Assembly: GCF_000282055.1 (NCBI RefSeq)
Contig: NZ_AKJZ01000005.1
Location: forward strand, 1-64,000
Origin: Flavobacterium sp. CF136
Lineage (GTDB): Bacteria > Bacteroidota > Bacteroidia > Flavobacteriales > Flavobacteriaceae
Direction of reading: 5' to 3'
DNA length: 64,000 bases
The position numbers and the translations under genes are program-made. Shown piece after piece: positions 35,728-43,956 of the stretch. How positions within the stretch are numbered: position 1 is the stretch's first letter; each line of letters opens with the position of its first letter. The notes beneath the pieces were generated by a model. It saw only the letters and a list, made by a program, of their open reading frames with translations. It searched no databases and was not told where the DNA came from.

Positions 35728-36915
35728 ATGAACCATATTCTTTCAGACAGAATTAACAATTTAGCTACTTCGCAGACTTTAGCGATGGCTGCATTAGCTC
35801 GTGAGTTAAAAGCACAAGGAAAAGATATTATCAGTTTAAGTTTAGGTGAGCCTGACTTTAATACCCCTGACTTTATTAAAGAGGCTGCAAAAAAAGCTAT
35901 CGATGAAAATTACAGTACATATTCTCCGGTAGATGGATATCAGGATTTAAAAGAGGCTATCTGCAGAAAATTCAAAAGAGACAATGGTTTAGAATACAAA
36001 CCATCACAAATTGTAGTTTCTACAGGGGCAAAACAATCTTTATACAACATTGCACAAGTAATGCTGAATGATGGTGACGAGGTTATTTTACCTGCACCTT
36101 ACTGGGTTTCTTATTTCGAAATTGTAAAACTTTCCGGCGGAGTTCCTGTTGAGGTGCCAACGTCTGTAGATACAGATTTCAAAATTACACCGGAACAATT
36201 AGAAGCAGCCATCACACCAAAAACAAAAATGATGTGGTTCAGTTCACCTTGTAACCCATCTGGATCTGTTTATAGCAGAGAAGAGTTAACAGCTCTTGCA
36301 AAAGTGTTGGAGAAATACCCAAATATATATGTAGTAGCTGACGAAATTTATGAGCATATCAATTTCTCAGGAACTTTCTGCAGTATCGGTTCAATCCCTG
36401 GAATGTTAGAAAAAACAGTTACTGTAAACGGAGTTGCAAAAGCATTCGCAATGACAGGATACAGAATTGGTTACATCGGAGCTCCGGAATTTATCGCAAA
36501 AGCGTGTACAAAAATTCAGGGACAGGTAACTTCAGGAGCAAATTCTGTAGCGCAGCGTGCTACTATTACTGCCGTAGATGCTGACCCAAGCGTATTAAAC
36601 CATATGGTTCAGGCTTTCCACAGCCGCAGAGATTTGGTTGTTGGATTATTAAAAGAAATCCCAGGTGTAAAAATCAACGTTCCGGAAGGTGCATTTTATG
36701 TTTTTCCTGACGTTTCTTCTTTCTTCGGAAAAACATTAAAAGGAACTGAAATTAAAGATGCAAACGATTTATCAATGTATCTTTTAGCAGAAGCAAACGT
36801 AGCAACCGTAACAGGTGACGCTTTCGGAAATCCGGACTGTATCCGTTTCTCTTACGCAACAAGCGAAGATATTTTAAAAGAAGCATTACGCAGAATCAAA
36901 GAAGCTTTGGCTTAG
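35728..36915 (+). CDS. Class I/II pyridoxal-phosphate aminotransferase (aspartate aminotransferase type)
   Basis: The 395-residue enzyme has a fold-type I aminotransferase sequence: SLGEPDFNTPDFI (about residues 41-53), SPCNPSGSVYSREEL (about 171-185), ADEIYEHI and the PLP-lysine in NGVAKAFAMTGYRIGYIG (Lys about 236). The late Arg in IRFSYATSEDIL binds the substrate carboxylate. It most resembles aspartate aminotransferases of the Ib/thermophile type, linking oxaloacetate and aspartate. The start at 35728 (MNHILSDRINNL) is chosen over a TTG ten codons upstream. Terminator 36939-36968 follows. Confidence 0.93.
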   Translation: MNHILSDRINNLATSQTLAMAALARELKAQGKDIISLSLGEPDFNTPDFIKEAAKKAIDENYSTYSPVDGYQDLKEAICRKFKRDNGLEYKPSQIVVSTGAKQSLYNIAQVMLNDGDEVILPAPYWVSYFEIVKLSGGVPVEVPTSVDTDFKITPEQLEAAITPKTKMMWFSSPCNPSGSVYSREELTALAKVLEKYPNIYVVADEIYEHINFSGTFCSIGSIPGMLEKTVTVNGVAKAFAMTGYRIGYIGAPEFIAKACTKIQGQVTSGANSVAQRATITAVDADPSVLNHMVQAFHSRRDLVVGLLKEIPGVKINVPEGAFYVFPDVSSFFGKTLKGTEIKDANDLSMYLLAEANVATVTGDAFGNPDCIRFSYATSEDILKEALRRIKEALA

Positions 36916-36938
36916 TCAAGATTCAAATTATATATATG

Positions 36939-36968
36939 AAGCTTCAGGAAATTCCTGAAGCTTTTTTT
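36939..36968 (+). terminator. Terminator of the aspartate aminotransferase gene
   Basis: AAGCTTCAGGAA / TTCCTGAAGCTT hairpin with almost no loop, followed by a run of T. Confidence 0.8.
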
Positions 36969-36970
36969 AT

Positions 36971-37060
36971 GGCGTGCCCCAAGGGTCGGGCTATTCACTA
37001 CAAGTCCTCGCACTTCCTTTGTCAGGCTGTGGGCTTTTCGTTACTATCCCTCACGCAAAA
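36971..37060. repeat. GC-richer dispersed intergenic element
   Basis: This roughly 90-bp stretch (GGCGTGCCCCAAGGGTCGGG at 36971-36990, ending CTATCCCTCACGCAAAA) is clearly richer in GC than its surroundings and has internal near-inverted parts (GGCGTG and CACGC at its ends). I recognise this kind of sequence as a dispersed element in Flavobacterium intergenic DNA. A short open frame running through it is not credible as a gene. Confidence 0.55.
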
Positions 37061-37207
37061 CGGCAAGCAGAGATTGTCATTTCAAAGAAATATGATATCT
37101 CAAAGTTCCTATTCTAAAAATATTGTAAATAACCAGCATAATTCTGTAAAACAGAAGGCTTTATAAAATCCCATCTTTGTATTATTAATATTTTAAAAAA
37201 TTACATC

Positions 37208-37666
37208 ATGATACATACAGATGAAACTACAAAAGAAACAGTCAGTACATTAGAAGGATTAATCTCTATTTTGGAAGATGGAAAACTAGGATATACAAAT
37301 GCCGCTGAACATGTAGAAAACCCGGCTATTAAAGCTGATTTTTTAGAATATGCCCGCGAACGTGCGCTTTTTATTGTAGAAATACAAGATGAAATCAACA
37401 AACTGGGAAAATCAACCGATACTTCCGGCGGAGGGCCATTGGGAGCTTTACACCGTACCTGGATTGATATTAAATCATCATTCACCGGTGGTGATACCGA
37501 AGCAATTATTAATGCCTGCATTACCGGAGAAGAAGCCGCTATTGAAAAATACAAAATGGCATTAGAAAAAAACGAACTTGAACTCAATCAGATCGCTGTT
37601 GTTTCGAAACACTTAAATAGTATCGAAAATACATTAGCAAAAATTAAAGCTAAAAAATTGTCTTAA
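37208..37666 (+). CDS. PA2169-like four-helix-bundle protein (DUF2383)
   Basis: The 152-residue protein has an all-helical, ferritin-like appearance, with segments LEGLISILEDGKLGYTNAAEHVENP, DFLEYARERALFIVEIQDEINKLG (about residues 53-76), GALHRTWIDIKSSFTGGDTEAIINACITGEEAAIEKYKMAL (about 87-127) and a final helix. This matches the DUF2383/PA2169 family, found as single genes with a stress-linked pattern in several phyla. No enzyme activity is known. No signal peptide was seen; probably cytoplasmic. It is monocistronic with a good terminator. Confidence 0.87.
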   Translation: MIHTDETTKETVSTLEGLISILEDGKLGYTNAAEHVENPAIKADFLEYARERALFIVEIQDEINKLGKSTDTSGGGPLGALHRTWIDIKSSFTGGDTEAIINACITGEEAAIEKYKMALEKNELELNQIAVVSKHLNSIENTLAKIKAKKLS

Positions 37667-37685
37667 TACATAAAGTGTTTTTATT

Positions 37686-37720
37686 AAAAATGCTTCAGGA
37701 ATAACCCTGGAGCATTTTTT
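37686..37720 (+). terminator. Terminator of the DUF2383-type gene
   Basis: AAAATGCTTCAGG / CCCTGGAGCATTTTTT forms a hairpin with one mismatch region and a T run. Confidence 0.78.
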
Positions 37721-37868
37721 CGTTATATACAAATATGGGGCCTCTGTAAAAAGCACTATCTCACTAAGTTAACACTTGTTAAAATTTAACAAAACAGATT
37801 CTTTTTATTGTTTTTTGATTGTTTATTTTATGTATTTTCATACAACTAACCAATCTATCAGAACCATT

Positions 37869-39995
37869 ATGAACAAAAAAATCAGAACCGGATTATTCAA
37901 AAAGACGTACTTTTTATTTCTAATTTTATTTGGAATATCCACTCAAATGTATGCGCAACGTACTGTTGAAAAACTCAATCATGGCTTGATAGCCATTCGT
38001 TTAAATCCGAATCAGGTCTATGTAGGCTGGAGAATGCTGGGTACCGAACCAACAGATGTAAGTTATAACTTGTATTACAATGATGTAAAAGTTGCTGAAA
38101 GTCCTTTTGCAACCACCACGAACTTCACTCACAATATCACTACTGACGGAAGTTATTCTGTTCGTGCTATTATTAATGGTGTCGAAGAAACAACTACTGA
38201 AACCGCTGTGGTATGGGCCAATCAATATTTAGATATTGCGATGCAAATACCTCCTGACGGAACCACTCCAAATGGACTTAGCTATACGTATAGCGTAAAT
38301 GATTGCAGCGTTGGGGATGTAGATGGCGATGGACAGTATGAAATATTTGTAAAATGGGATCCATCCAACTCTCAGGACAACTCAATAGAAGGCTATACCG
38401 GAAATGTATTTATTGATTGCTACCGTTTAGACGGAATACGCCTTTGGAGAATTGACTTAGGGAAAAACATTCGTGCCGGTGCACATTATACCCAGTTTAT
38501 GGTCTATGATTTAGACTCAGATGGTAAAGCCGAAATGGCATGCAAAACAGCTGATGGTACTATAGATGGAACAGGTGCTGTCATTGGATCGGCTACTGCA
38601 GATTACAGAATTGCTACTGCCGGAAAAACTTTGGGACGTATTTTATCAGGCCCTGAGTTTTTAACTATTTTTAATGGGGAAACAGGGAAAGCAATGGCTT
38701 CAACTGATTATTTACCGGCACGCGGAACTGTTTCTTCCTGGGGAGACAGTTATGGCAACCGTGTAGATCGTTTTATTGCTGCCGTAGCCTATCTTGATGG
38801 TTCAAAACCAAGTTTGATTATGGGTCGCGGATACTACACAAGACTGGTTCGCGTGGCTTGGGACTGGCGAAACAACACCCTTTCACAACGATGGATCTTT
38901 GATAGTAACAATACTGGAAATTCTTCTGTTGCAGGCATGGGTAATCATCAAATGACTGTTGGAGATGTAGATGGTGATGGCAAAGACGAAATATTTAACG
39001 GCTCCAGTGGTATTGATGACGATGGCACAAAATTATACGCTAACAGCTTGGGACACGGAGATGCTTTACACATGAGTGACATGGATCCTGATCGTCCAGG
39101 ACAAGAAATATGGCAATGTCTGGAAGAACCGGCCAAGTATAAAACTAATGGGATGGTTTTTTTAGATGCTCAGACAGGAGTACCATTATGGGGATTGAAT
39201 GGAGAAGGAATTGACATTGGGCGTGCGAATGCAGCTGATATAGACCCTCGTTATAAAGGATACGAGTGTTGGGGCTCCAGAGGTGGATTATTTGATTGCA
39301 AAGGAAATAACCTCAGCGCTAAAAGACCTTCAATTAATTTTTCTGTTTGGTGGGATGCTGATTTGAACAGGGAACTATTAGATTCCAATAAAATTGACAA
39401 ATGGGATTATATCAATTTTAAAAGTGTCAATTTGCTTACCGCCACAGATTATGCTTCAAACAATACCACTAAAGCAACACCGTGTCTGAGTGCTGACCTT
39501 TTTGGGGACTGGCGTGAAGAAGTTGTCCTTCGAAAAACAAATAACACTTCAATTCGAATTTACACAACTAATATTCCTACTACGCATAAATTATATACTT
39601 TAATGCACGACACACAATACAGAGTAGCAATTGCCTGGCAAAACTCTGCTTATAATCAACCGCCTCATCCAAGCTATTATCTGGGAACAGATATGGCAGC
39701 ACAAACACAACCCAATGTAGTTACAACAGATATAACCCTAGCTGTCAATGATTTTTCAAAGAAAGCACCTTCGGTAGGCGCTGTTGTCTATCCAAATCCT
39801 GCAAGTCAAACTTTCACCATTGTAGCCGAGGGCAAATTCACTTACACTATCCATAACATTCTTGGAGAAAAAACAGGATTCGGAGAAGGAGAAAACCAAA
39901 CTGAAGCAGGAACAATTTCTACCAAACCGGGAGTATATATTATTACTGTAAAATCTGAGAAAGGGACCTCATCCATCAAACTGATTAAAGAATAA
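37869..39995 (+). CDS. Rhamnogalacturonan lyase, PL11 family, T9SS-exported
   Basis: The 708-residue product starts with a signal peptide (MNKKIRTGLFKKTYFLFLIL, then ending MYAQ). The catalytic part (about residues 32-625) shows the PL11 pattern RTVEKLNHGLIAIRLNPNQVYVGWRMLGTEP, repeated DVDGDGQYEIFVKWDP and DLDSDGKAEMACKTADG beta-propeller blades with acidic metal sites, and LFGDWREEVVLR. It should cut the alpha-1,4 link between rhamnose and galacturonate in pectin rhamnogalacturonan-I. The end (about 637-708: VVYPNPASQTFTIVAEGKF ... PGVYIITVKSEKGTSSIKLIKE) is a T9SS type-A sorting domain, so it is secreted or surface-bound. The ATG at 37869 is used because the longer frame adds sequence before the signal peptide. 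It should act with the PL1 lyase downstream. Confidence 0.92.
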   Translation: MNKKIRTGLFKKTYFLFLILFGISTQMYAQRTVEKLNHGLIAIRLNPNQVYVGWRMLGTEPTDVSYNLYYNDVKVAESPFATTTNFTHNITTDGSYSVRAIINGVEETTTETAVVWANQYLDIAMQIPPDGTTPNGLSYTYSVNDCSVGDVDGDGQYEIFVKWDPSNSQDNSIEGYTGNVFIDCYRLDGIRLWRIDLGKNIRAGAHYTQFMVYDLDSDGKAEMACKTADGTIDGTGAVIGSATADYRIATAGKTLGRILSGPEFLTIFNGETGKAMASTDYLPARGTVSSWGDSYGNRVDRFIAAVAYLDGSKPSLIMGRGYYTRLVRVAWDWRNNTLSQRWIFDSNNTGNSSVAGMGNHQMTVGDVDGDGKDEIFNGSSGIDDDGTKLYANSLGHGDALHMSDMDPDRPGQEIWQCLEEPAKYKTNGMVFLDAQTGVPLWGLNGEGIDIGRANAADIDPRYKGYECWGSRGGLFDCKGNNLSAKRPSINFSVWWDADLNRELLDSNKIDKWDYINFKSVNLLTATDYASNNTTKATPCLSADLFGDWREEVVLRKTNNTSIRIYTTNIPTTHKLYTLMHDTQYRVAIAWQNSAYNQPPHPSYYLGTDMAAQTQPNVVTTDITLAVNDFSKKAPSVGAVVYPNPASQTFTIVAEGKFTYTIHNILGEKTGFGEGENQTEAGTISTKPGVYIITVKSEKGTSSIKLIKE

Positions 39996-40018
39996 ATAAC
40001 ATTTTAATTTGCAACATT

Positions 40019-40048
40019 AAAAGCTCCAAGAAATCATGGAGCTTTTTT
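40019..40048 (+). terminator. Terminator of the PL11 lyase gene
   Basis: AAAAGCTCC / TGGAGCTTTTTT stem with a short loop and T run, 24 bp after the stop codon. Confidence 0.85.
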
Positions 40049-40291
40049 CACATTTACCATCCTGTAAAACAACAACTTATTTAAACATTTGTAATGTTTT
40101 TTTTATATTTTTAACAAATGATATATAAATCAGATTTATTAAACACCCTTCATTTGAACTTATAAAATCAATTTATAAACAGAGCTATACTTCGTTGAAA
40201 GTAATTATATTGAATATTATCAATGCAAATAACTAACCATTAACAAAATACGACTTTAAAATTTTAACAAAAACATTATATCAAATTAATT

Positions 40292-41365
40292 ATGGAAGCA
40301 GATTTAAAATTAAAATTAGAGCAACTACATCAAAGAGTTGATTCATTGAAAGATCAAATTAATACTGAAGAAGCAACAAAAAATGCTTTCGTAATGCCGT
40401 TCATTCAAATATTAGGTTACGATATTTTTAATCCTACTGAAGTTATTCCCGAATTTATTTGTGACATAGGAACAAAAAAAGGTGAAAAAATAGACTATGT
40501 AATTAAAAAAGATGGTGATCCAATTTTAATAATAGAATGTAAACATTGGAAAGAAAATACAGACGCTCATAATTCCCAACTACATAGATATTATCATGTA
40601 TCAAAATCTCGATTTGGAGTTTTAACAAATGGACATACCTATAATTTTTACGCAGACTTAGAGAAGCCTAATATAATGGATGAGAAACCTTTCTTCACAT
40701 TAGATTTAGCTAACCTTTCAGATTCCAGCTTAAAAATCCTTGAAAATTTCACCAAGAACAGCTATAATTTGGAAAATATTTTAGATTCTGCAGAGGGCCT
40801 AAAATATATTAAAGCAATACGTAATGAGTTTGAAAAAGAATTACAAAATCCTTCTGACGAAATAGTAAAACTTTTGGTTAATAGATTTTTTGACAAACCT
40901 TTAATTGCCTCAAGATTGATCGCTTTTAGAGAATACACCAAAAAAGCATTTTCAAACTCTATAAATGAATCAATAAATTTTAGACTTAAAAATGCGCTTA
41001 ATATTAACGAATCAATTCCTTCGAAAGAAAAACAACAATTATCTTCAGTAGACGAAAGTGTAGATTATCCAAAATTTATAACAACACAAGAAGAGATTGA
41101 AGGTTCACAAATTATCAAGGCAATTTTAAGAGAATCTATTCCATCAAATAGAATTTTCTTTAGAGATACCCAATCTTATTTCGGAATTTTATTAGATGAT
41201 AATAATAGAAAACCACTTTGTAGGTTACATTTTAATTCATCAAATAAATATGTCGAACTATTTAATAATGGTAAAGATAATGGAGAAAAAAAATTACTAG
41301 AAAGCCTTGACGACATTTACAAATACAAAATAGAATTATTAACTACATTCAAAAACTATGAATAA
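40292..41365 (+). CDS. Standalone HsdR N-terminal-type nuclease domain protein
   Basis: The 357-residue protein begins with a coiled-coil-like helix, then a type I restriction HsdR_N domain: AFVMPFIQILGYDIFNPTEVIPEF (about residues 29-52) and GEKIDYVIKKDGDPILIIECKHW (about 64-86). The PD-(D/E)XK residues Asp 67, Glu 82 and Lys 84 (approximate) are present, so the nuclease may be active. A second part (about 255-357: SQIIKAILRESIPSNRIFFRD, YFGILLDDNNRKPLCRLHF) is conserved among similar proteins but has no function that I know of. No HsdM, HsdS or motor domain is adjacent, so it is not a normal restriction enzyme. The gene has more AT-rich codon use than its neighbours and sits between a PL11 lyase and a core gene, consistent with an accessory insertion. 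Confidence 0.8.
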   Translation: MEADLKLKLEQLHQRVDSLKDQINTEEATKNAFVMPFIQILGYDIFNPTEVIPEFICDIGTKKGEKIDYVIKKDGDPILIIECKHWKENTDAHNSQLHRYYHVSKSRFGVLTNGHTYNFYADLEKPNIMDEKPFFTLDLANLSDSSLKILENFTKNSYNLENILDSAEGLKYIKAIRNEFEKELQNPSDEIVKLLVNRFFDKPLIASRLIAFREYTKKAFSNSINESINFRLKNALNINESIPSKEKQQLSSVDESVDYPKFITTQEEIEGSQIIKAILRESIPSNRIFFRDTQSYFGILLDDNNRKPLCRLHFNSSNKYVELFNNGKDNGEKKLLESLDDIYKYKIELLTTFKNYE

Positions 41366-41520
41366 ACTATTACTAATTAAAATCAAAACCTTAACCAACA
41401 TCATTCCATATTACCCAACTATTTCAAAAAAAGTCACTTCAGTATTAGTAAACTCGAATTATTTATAAGAACTTTGCAAACTTTTTTGCTTGAATACTGC
41501 AAAAACCTAAAGTCTTAGAA

Positions 41521-43395
41521 ATGAAGAAGAAAATTGAAATATTAGCTCCTGCTAAAGATTTAATTGGAGGAATGGCCGCCATAAATAGTGGAGCCGATGC
41601 CGTTTATATTGGCGCACCGCAATTTGGCGCACGTTCAAACGCTAACAACTCAATTGAAGATGTTGCGGCTTTGGTACAATATGCACATTTATTTAATGCT
41701 CAGGTTTTTGTGGTAATGAATACCATTTTGTACGACAACGAACTCGAAACCTGTCGTAAAATGATTTATGAATTATACGATATTGGCGTAGACGCCCTGA
41801 TTATTCAGGATATGGCGATTATGGAAATGGAACTCCCTCCTATCGTACTTCACGCCAGTACACAAGCTAATAATCGTGACGCTGATAAAATTAAATTCCT
41901 AAAAGATGCAGGAATCAAACGTGTGGTTTTAGCCCGCGAATTAAACTTGCATCAAATTAAGACAATCTACGACGAAGCAGATGTTGAATTAGAATTTTTC
42001 GTTACCGGAGCTTTATGCGTTTCGTTTAGCGGAAACTGTTATATGAGTGTAGCTAACGGAGAACGCAGCGCCAATCGTGGTTCCTGCGCTCAAAACTGCC
42101 GTCTACCTTATAACTTAATCGACGGAAACGGAGAAACTTTAATCAAAAACAGTCACTTGCTTTCTATTAAGGATTTAGATATTTCAGAGCAAATTCCGAA
42201 TTTGATTGAAGCAGGAATCGTTTCTTTTAAAATTGAAGGACGTCTAAAAGATGTGGTTTACGTTAAAAACAACGTTTCGTATTTACGTCAAAAACTCGAC
42301 AGCTTTTTAGAAAACGAAGGAAGCGATAAATACATGAAAGCTTCTTCCGGAACATGTACCTATACTTTTGATTCTGCATTAAACAGAACTTTTAACCGTG
42401 GTTATACCGATTATTTTGTAAACGAAAGACATGCTTCTATTGGTTCATGGGAAAGCCCAAAATCAAAAGGCCAATATATCGGAAAATTAATCCGAACTGT
42501 TGGAAATGCTTACGAAATAGAGAACGGAGAATTGTTAAACAACGGAGACGGTCTTTGTTTTATCAACGAAAATAACGAAGCTGAAGGAATCTATGTAAAC
42601 AAAGCCGAAAATGGAAAAATATATCCAAACGTTTTAAAAGAAATAAAAGACGGAACTTTTATTTACCGAAATAACGATGCTGCTTTTATCAAAATTGTTG
42701 AAAGAGAAGACAGTGCCGTTCGAAAAATCAGCACGACTTTATTGCTTACAGAAAACGAAACAGGTTTTGAATTGATCGCAACCGATGAAGACGGAAATAT
42801 AAGCATCGTAAATTTAGAACATTCAAAAGAGCAGACTAAAACTGGCGAATCAATCGAAGAAAACATCAAAACTCAATTGGCAAAAACAGGTTTTACACCT
42901 TATACGGCCGATGAAATTAACATTATGTTCTCTCAAAACTGGTTCCTTCCTATTTCGAAAATTAACGAAATACGCAGAGCCGTATACGATCAATTGACTC
43001 AAATTCGTTTGGCCAACTATAAGCGTGAAGAACACCAATTGGTAAAAACTTCTCATCCGTATCCTGAAACCAAACTGGATTTCATGTACAATGTTTCGAA
43101 CAAAACGGCTCGTAAATTCTACGAACGTCATGGCGTTACCGAAATCGAAAAAGCATTCGAATTGCAATGGGATCCAGGAAAATCTCGTGTAATGACAACC
43201 AAATACTGCATCAAATACGAATTAAAAAAATGCCCAATACACCAAAAAGACATAGTAGGTGTTAAAGTAAAAGAACCATTGGTATTAAAACAAGGCGAGC
43301 TGGAATACAAATTAAAATTCAACTGTAAACCCTGCGAAATGGAAATCTGGGAAAAAGATGCTGAATTTGAAATCGAAGAAGATCATTTTCACTAA
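41521..43395 (+). CDS. U32 family RNA hydroxylase-like protein
   Basis: The 624-residue protein has the U32 signature ELEFFVTGALCVSFSGNCYMS (about residues 155-175) and ANRGSCAQNCRLPY, which supplies Cys for an iron-sulfur cluster. Further Cys lie late in the protein (KYCIKYELKKCPIHQ, FNCKPCEM). Although the family was named for collagenase-like peptidases, characterised E. coli members RlhA and TrhP hydroxylate 23S rRNA C2501 and tRNA U34. Length is nearest to RlhA. Cytoplasmic. A short promoter region of about 155 bp precedes it; a terminator follows. Which RNA it acts on is uncertain. Confidence 0.88.
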   Translation: MKKKIEILAPAKDLIGGMAAINSGADAVYIGAPQFGARSNANNSIEDVAALVQYAHLFNAQVFVVMNTILYDNELETCRKMIYELYDIGVDALIIQDMAIMEMELPPIVLHASTQANNRDADKIKFLKDAGIKRVVLARELNLHQIKTIYDEADVELEFFVTGALCVSFSGNCYMSVANGERSANRGSCAQNCRLPYNLIDGNGETLIKNSHLLSIKDLDISEQIPNLIEAGIVSFKIEGRLKDVVYVKNNVSYLRQKLDSFLENEGSDKYMKASSGTCTYTFDSALNRTFNRGYTDYFVNERHASIGSWESPKSKGQYIGKLIRTVGNAYEIENGELLNNGDGLCFINENNEAEGIYVNKAENGKIYPNVLKEIKDGTFIYRNNDAAFIKIVEREDSAVRKISTTLLLTENETGFELIATDEDGNISIVNLEHSKEQTKTGESIEENIKTQLAKTGFTPYTADEINIMFSQNWFLPISKINEIRRAVYDQLTQIRLANYKREEHQLVKTSHPYPETKLDFMYNVSNKTARKFYERHGVTEIEKAFELQWDPGKSRVMTTKYCIKYELKKCPIHQKDIVGVKVKEPLVLKQGELEYKLKFNCKPCEMEIWEKDAEFEIEEDHFH

Positions 43396-43401
43396 AAACA
43401 C

Positions 43402-43435
43402 AAAACCGATGCTTTTTGAAGTATCGGTTTTTTTA
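43402..43435 (+). terminator. Terminator of the U32 gene
   Basis: AAACCGAT / ATCGGTTTTTTTA forms a stem around a 12-nt loop, followed by T residues, directly after the stop codon. Confidence 0.78.
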
Positions 43436-43870
43436 TTGTTATTTTATATCATTTGAAAAAACAACTGTCATCCTGAACAGCCAGAAGGCTGATTATACCA
43501 AAAGGCTTCGGCTTTTTTTTTATCTGAACAGAAAACATATTTACAAAGTCAAACTACTTTATTAATACAATGAAATCAAACACTTAGAAAGCAACATTCC
43601 CTCTTCAGTCTCAATCTCAAGTGGTGGAAAAAATTAGAAGTTAATAAAAAAGACATCTATAATTATCAGATTTCAATATGCAGTTTCTGAGACTGAAAAC
43701 TGAAACTCCATTTCTTAATTCAGATAAGTGTATTTAACACAGTTAATTTATTGAGTTATTATAAGACGTTATGCACATACCATGAATAAATAATAATTTT
43801 TTATCATAAAATCAATAAATAATGTGTAATAAATCTGATTTCTACTCATAAATGACAAAATATTTATTAT

Positions 43871-43878
43871 TAGATTTG
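43871..43878 (+). promoter_or_regulatory. -7 element of the PL1 pectate lyase gene
   Basis: TAGATTTG matches TAnnTTTG and leaves a leader of about 75 nt before the ATG at 43957. No TTG at -33 is evident, which suits a gene needing an activator. Confidence 0.4.
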
Positions 43879-43956
43879 CACGATTTTTAAAAGCAACATA
43901 CAATTAATGTCATGTTGTAATATAGATTTATTTAAAACCCCAAATTTATCAATTTT

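Larger units (their letters stand above)
43396..43956. other. Long intergenic region upstream of the PL1 lyase
   Basis: This 561-bp gap holds the U32 terminator, a REP-like fragment (TGTCATCCTGAACAGCCAGA near 43465-43484) with an AGCC/GGCT hairpin (43479-43490) and a second AAAGGCTTCGGCTTTTTTTT hairpin (43501-43520) that looks terminator-like. It also has a short GAGACTGAAAACTGAAACTC repeat near 43689-43708 and an AT-rich promoter area with a -7 element at 43871. No ORF or RNA gene is supported. Confidence 0.6.

Noticed and set aside
36936..37166. 76-residue plus-strand open frame
   Set aside because: It starts within a terminator hairpin and runs through the GC-richer repeat element; the sequence has no protein-like pattern.
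40292..41365. Complete type I restriction-modification system
   Set aside because: No HsdM, HsdS or helicase domain is present nearby; only the HsdR_N-type domain is.
41521..43395. U32 protein as a collagenase-like protease
   Set aside because: The name is historical; characterised members such as RlhA and TrhP hydroxylate RNA, and the Cys pattern fits that group.
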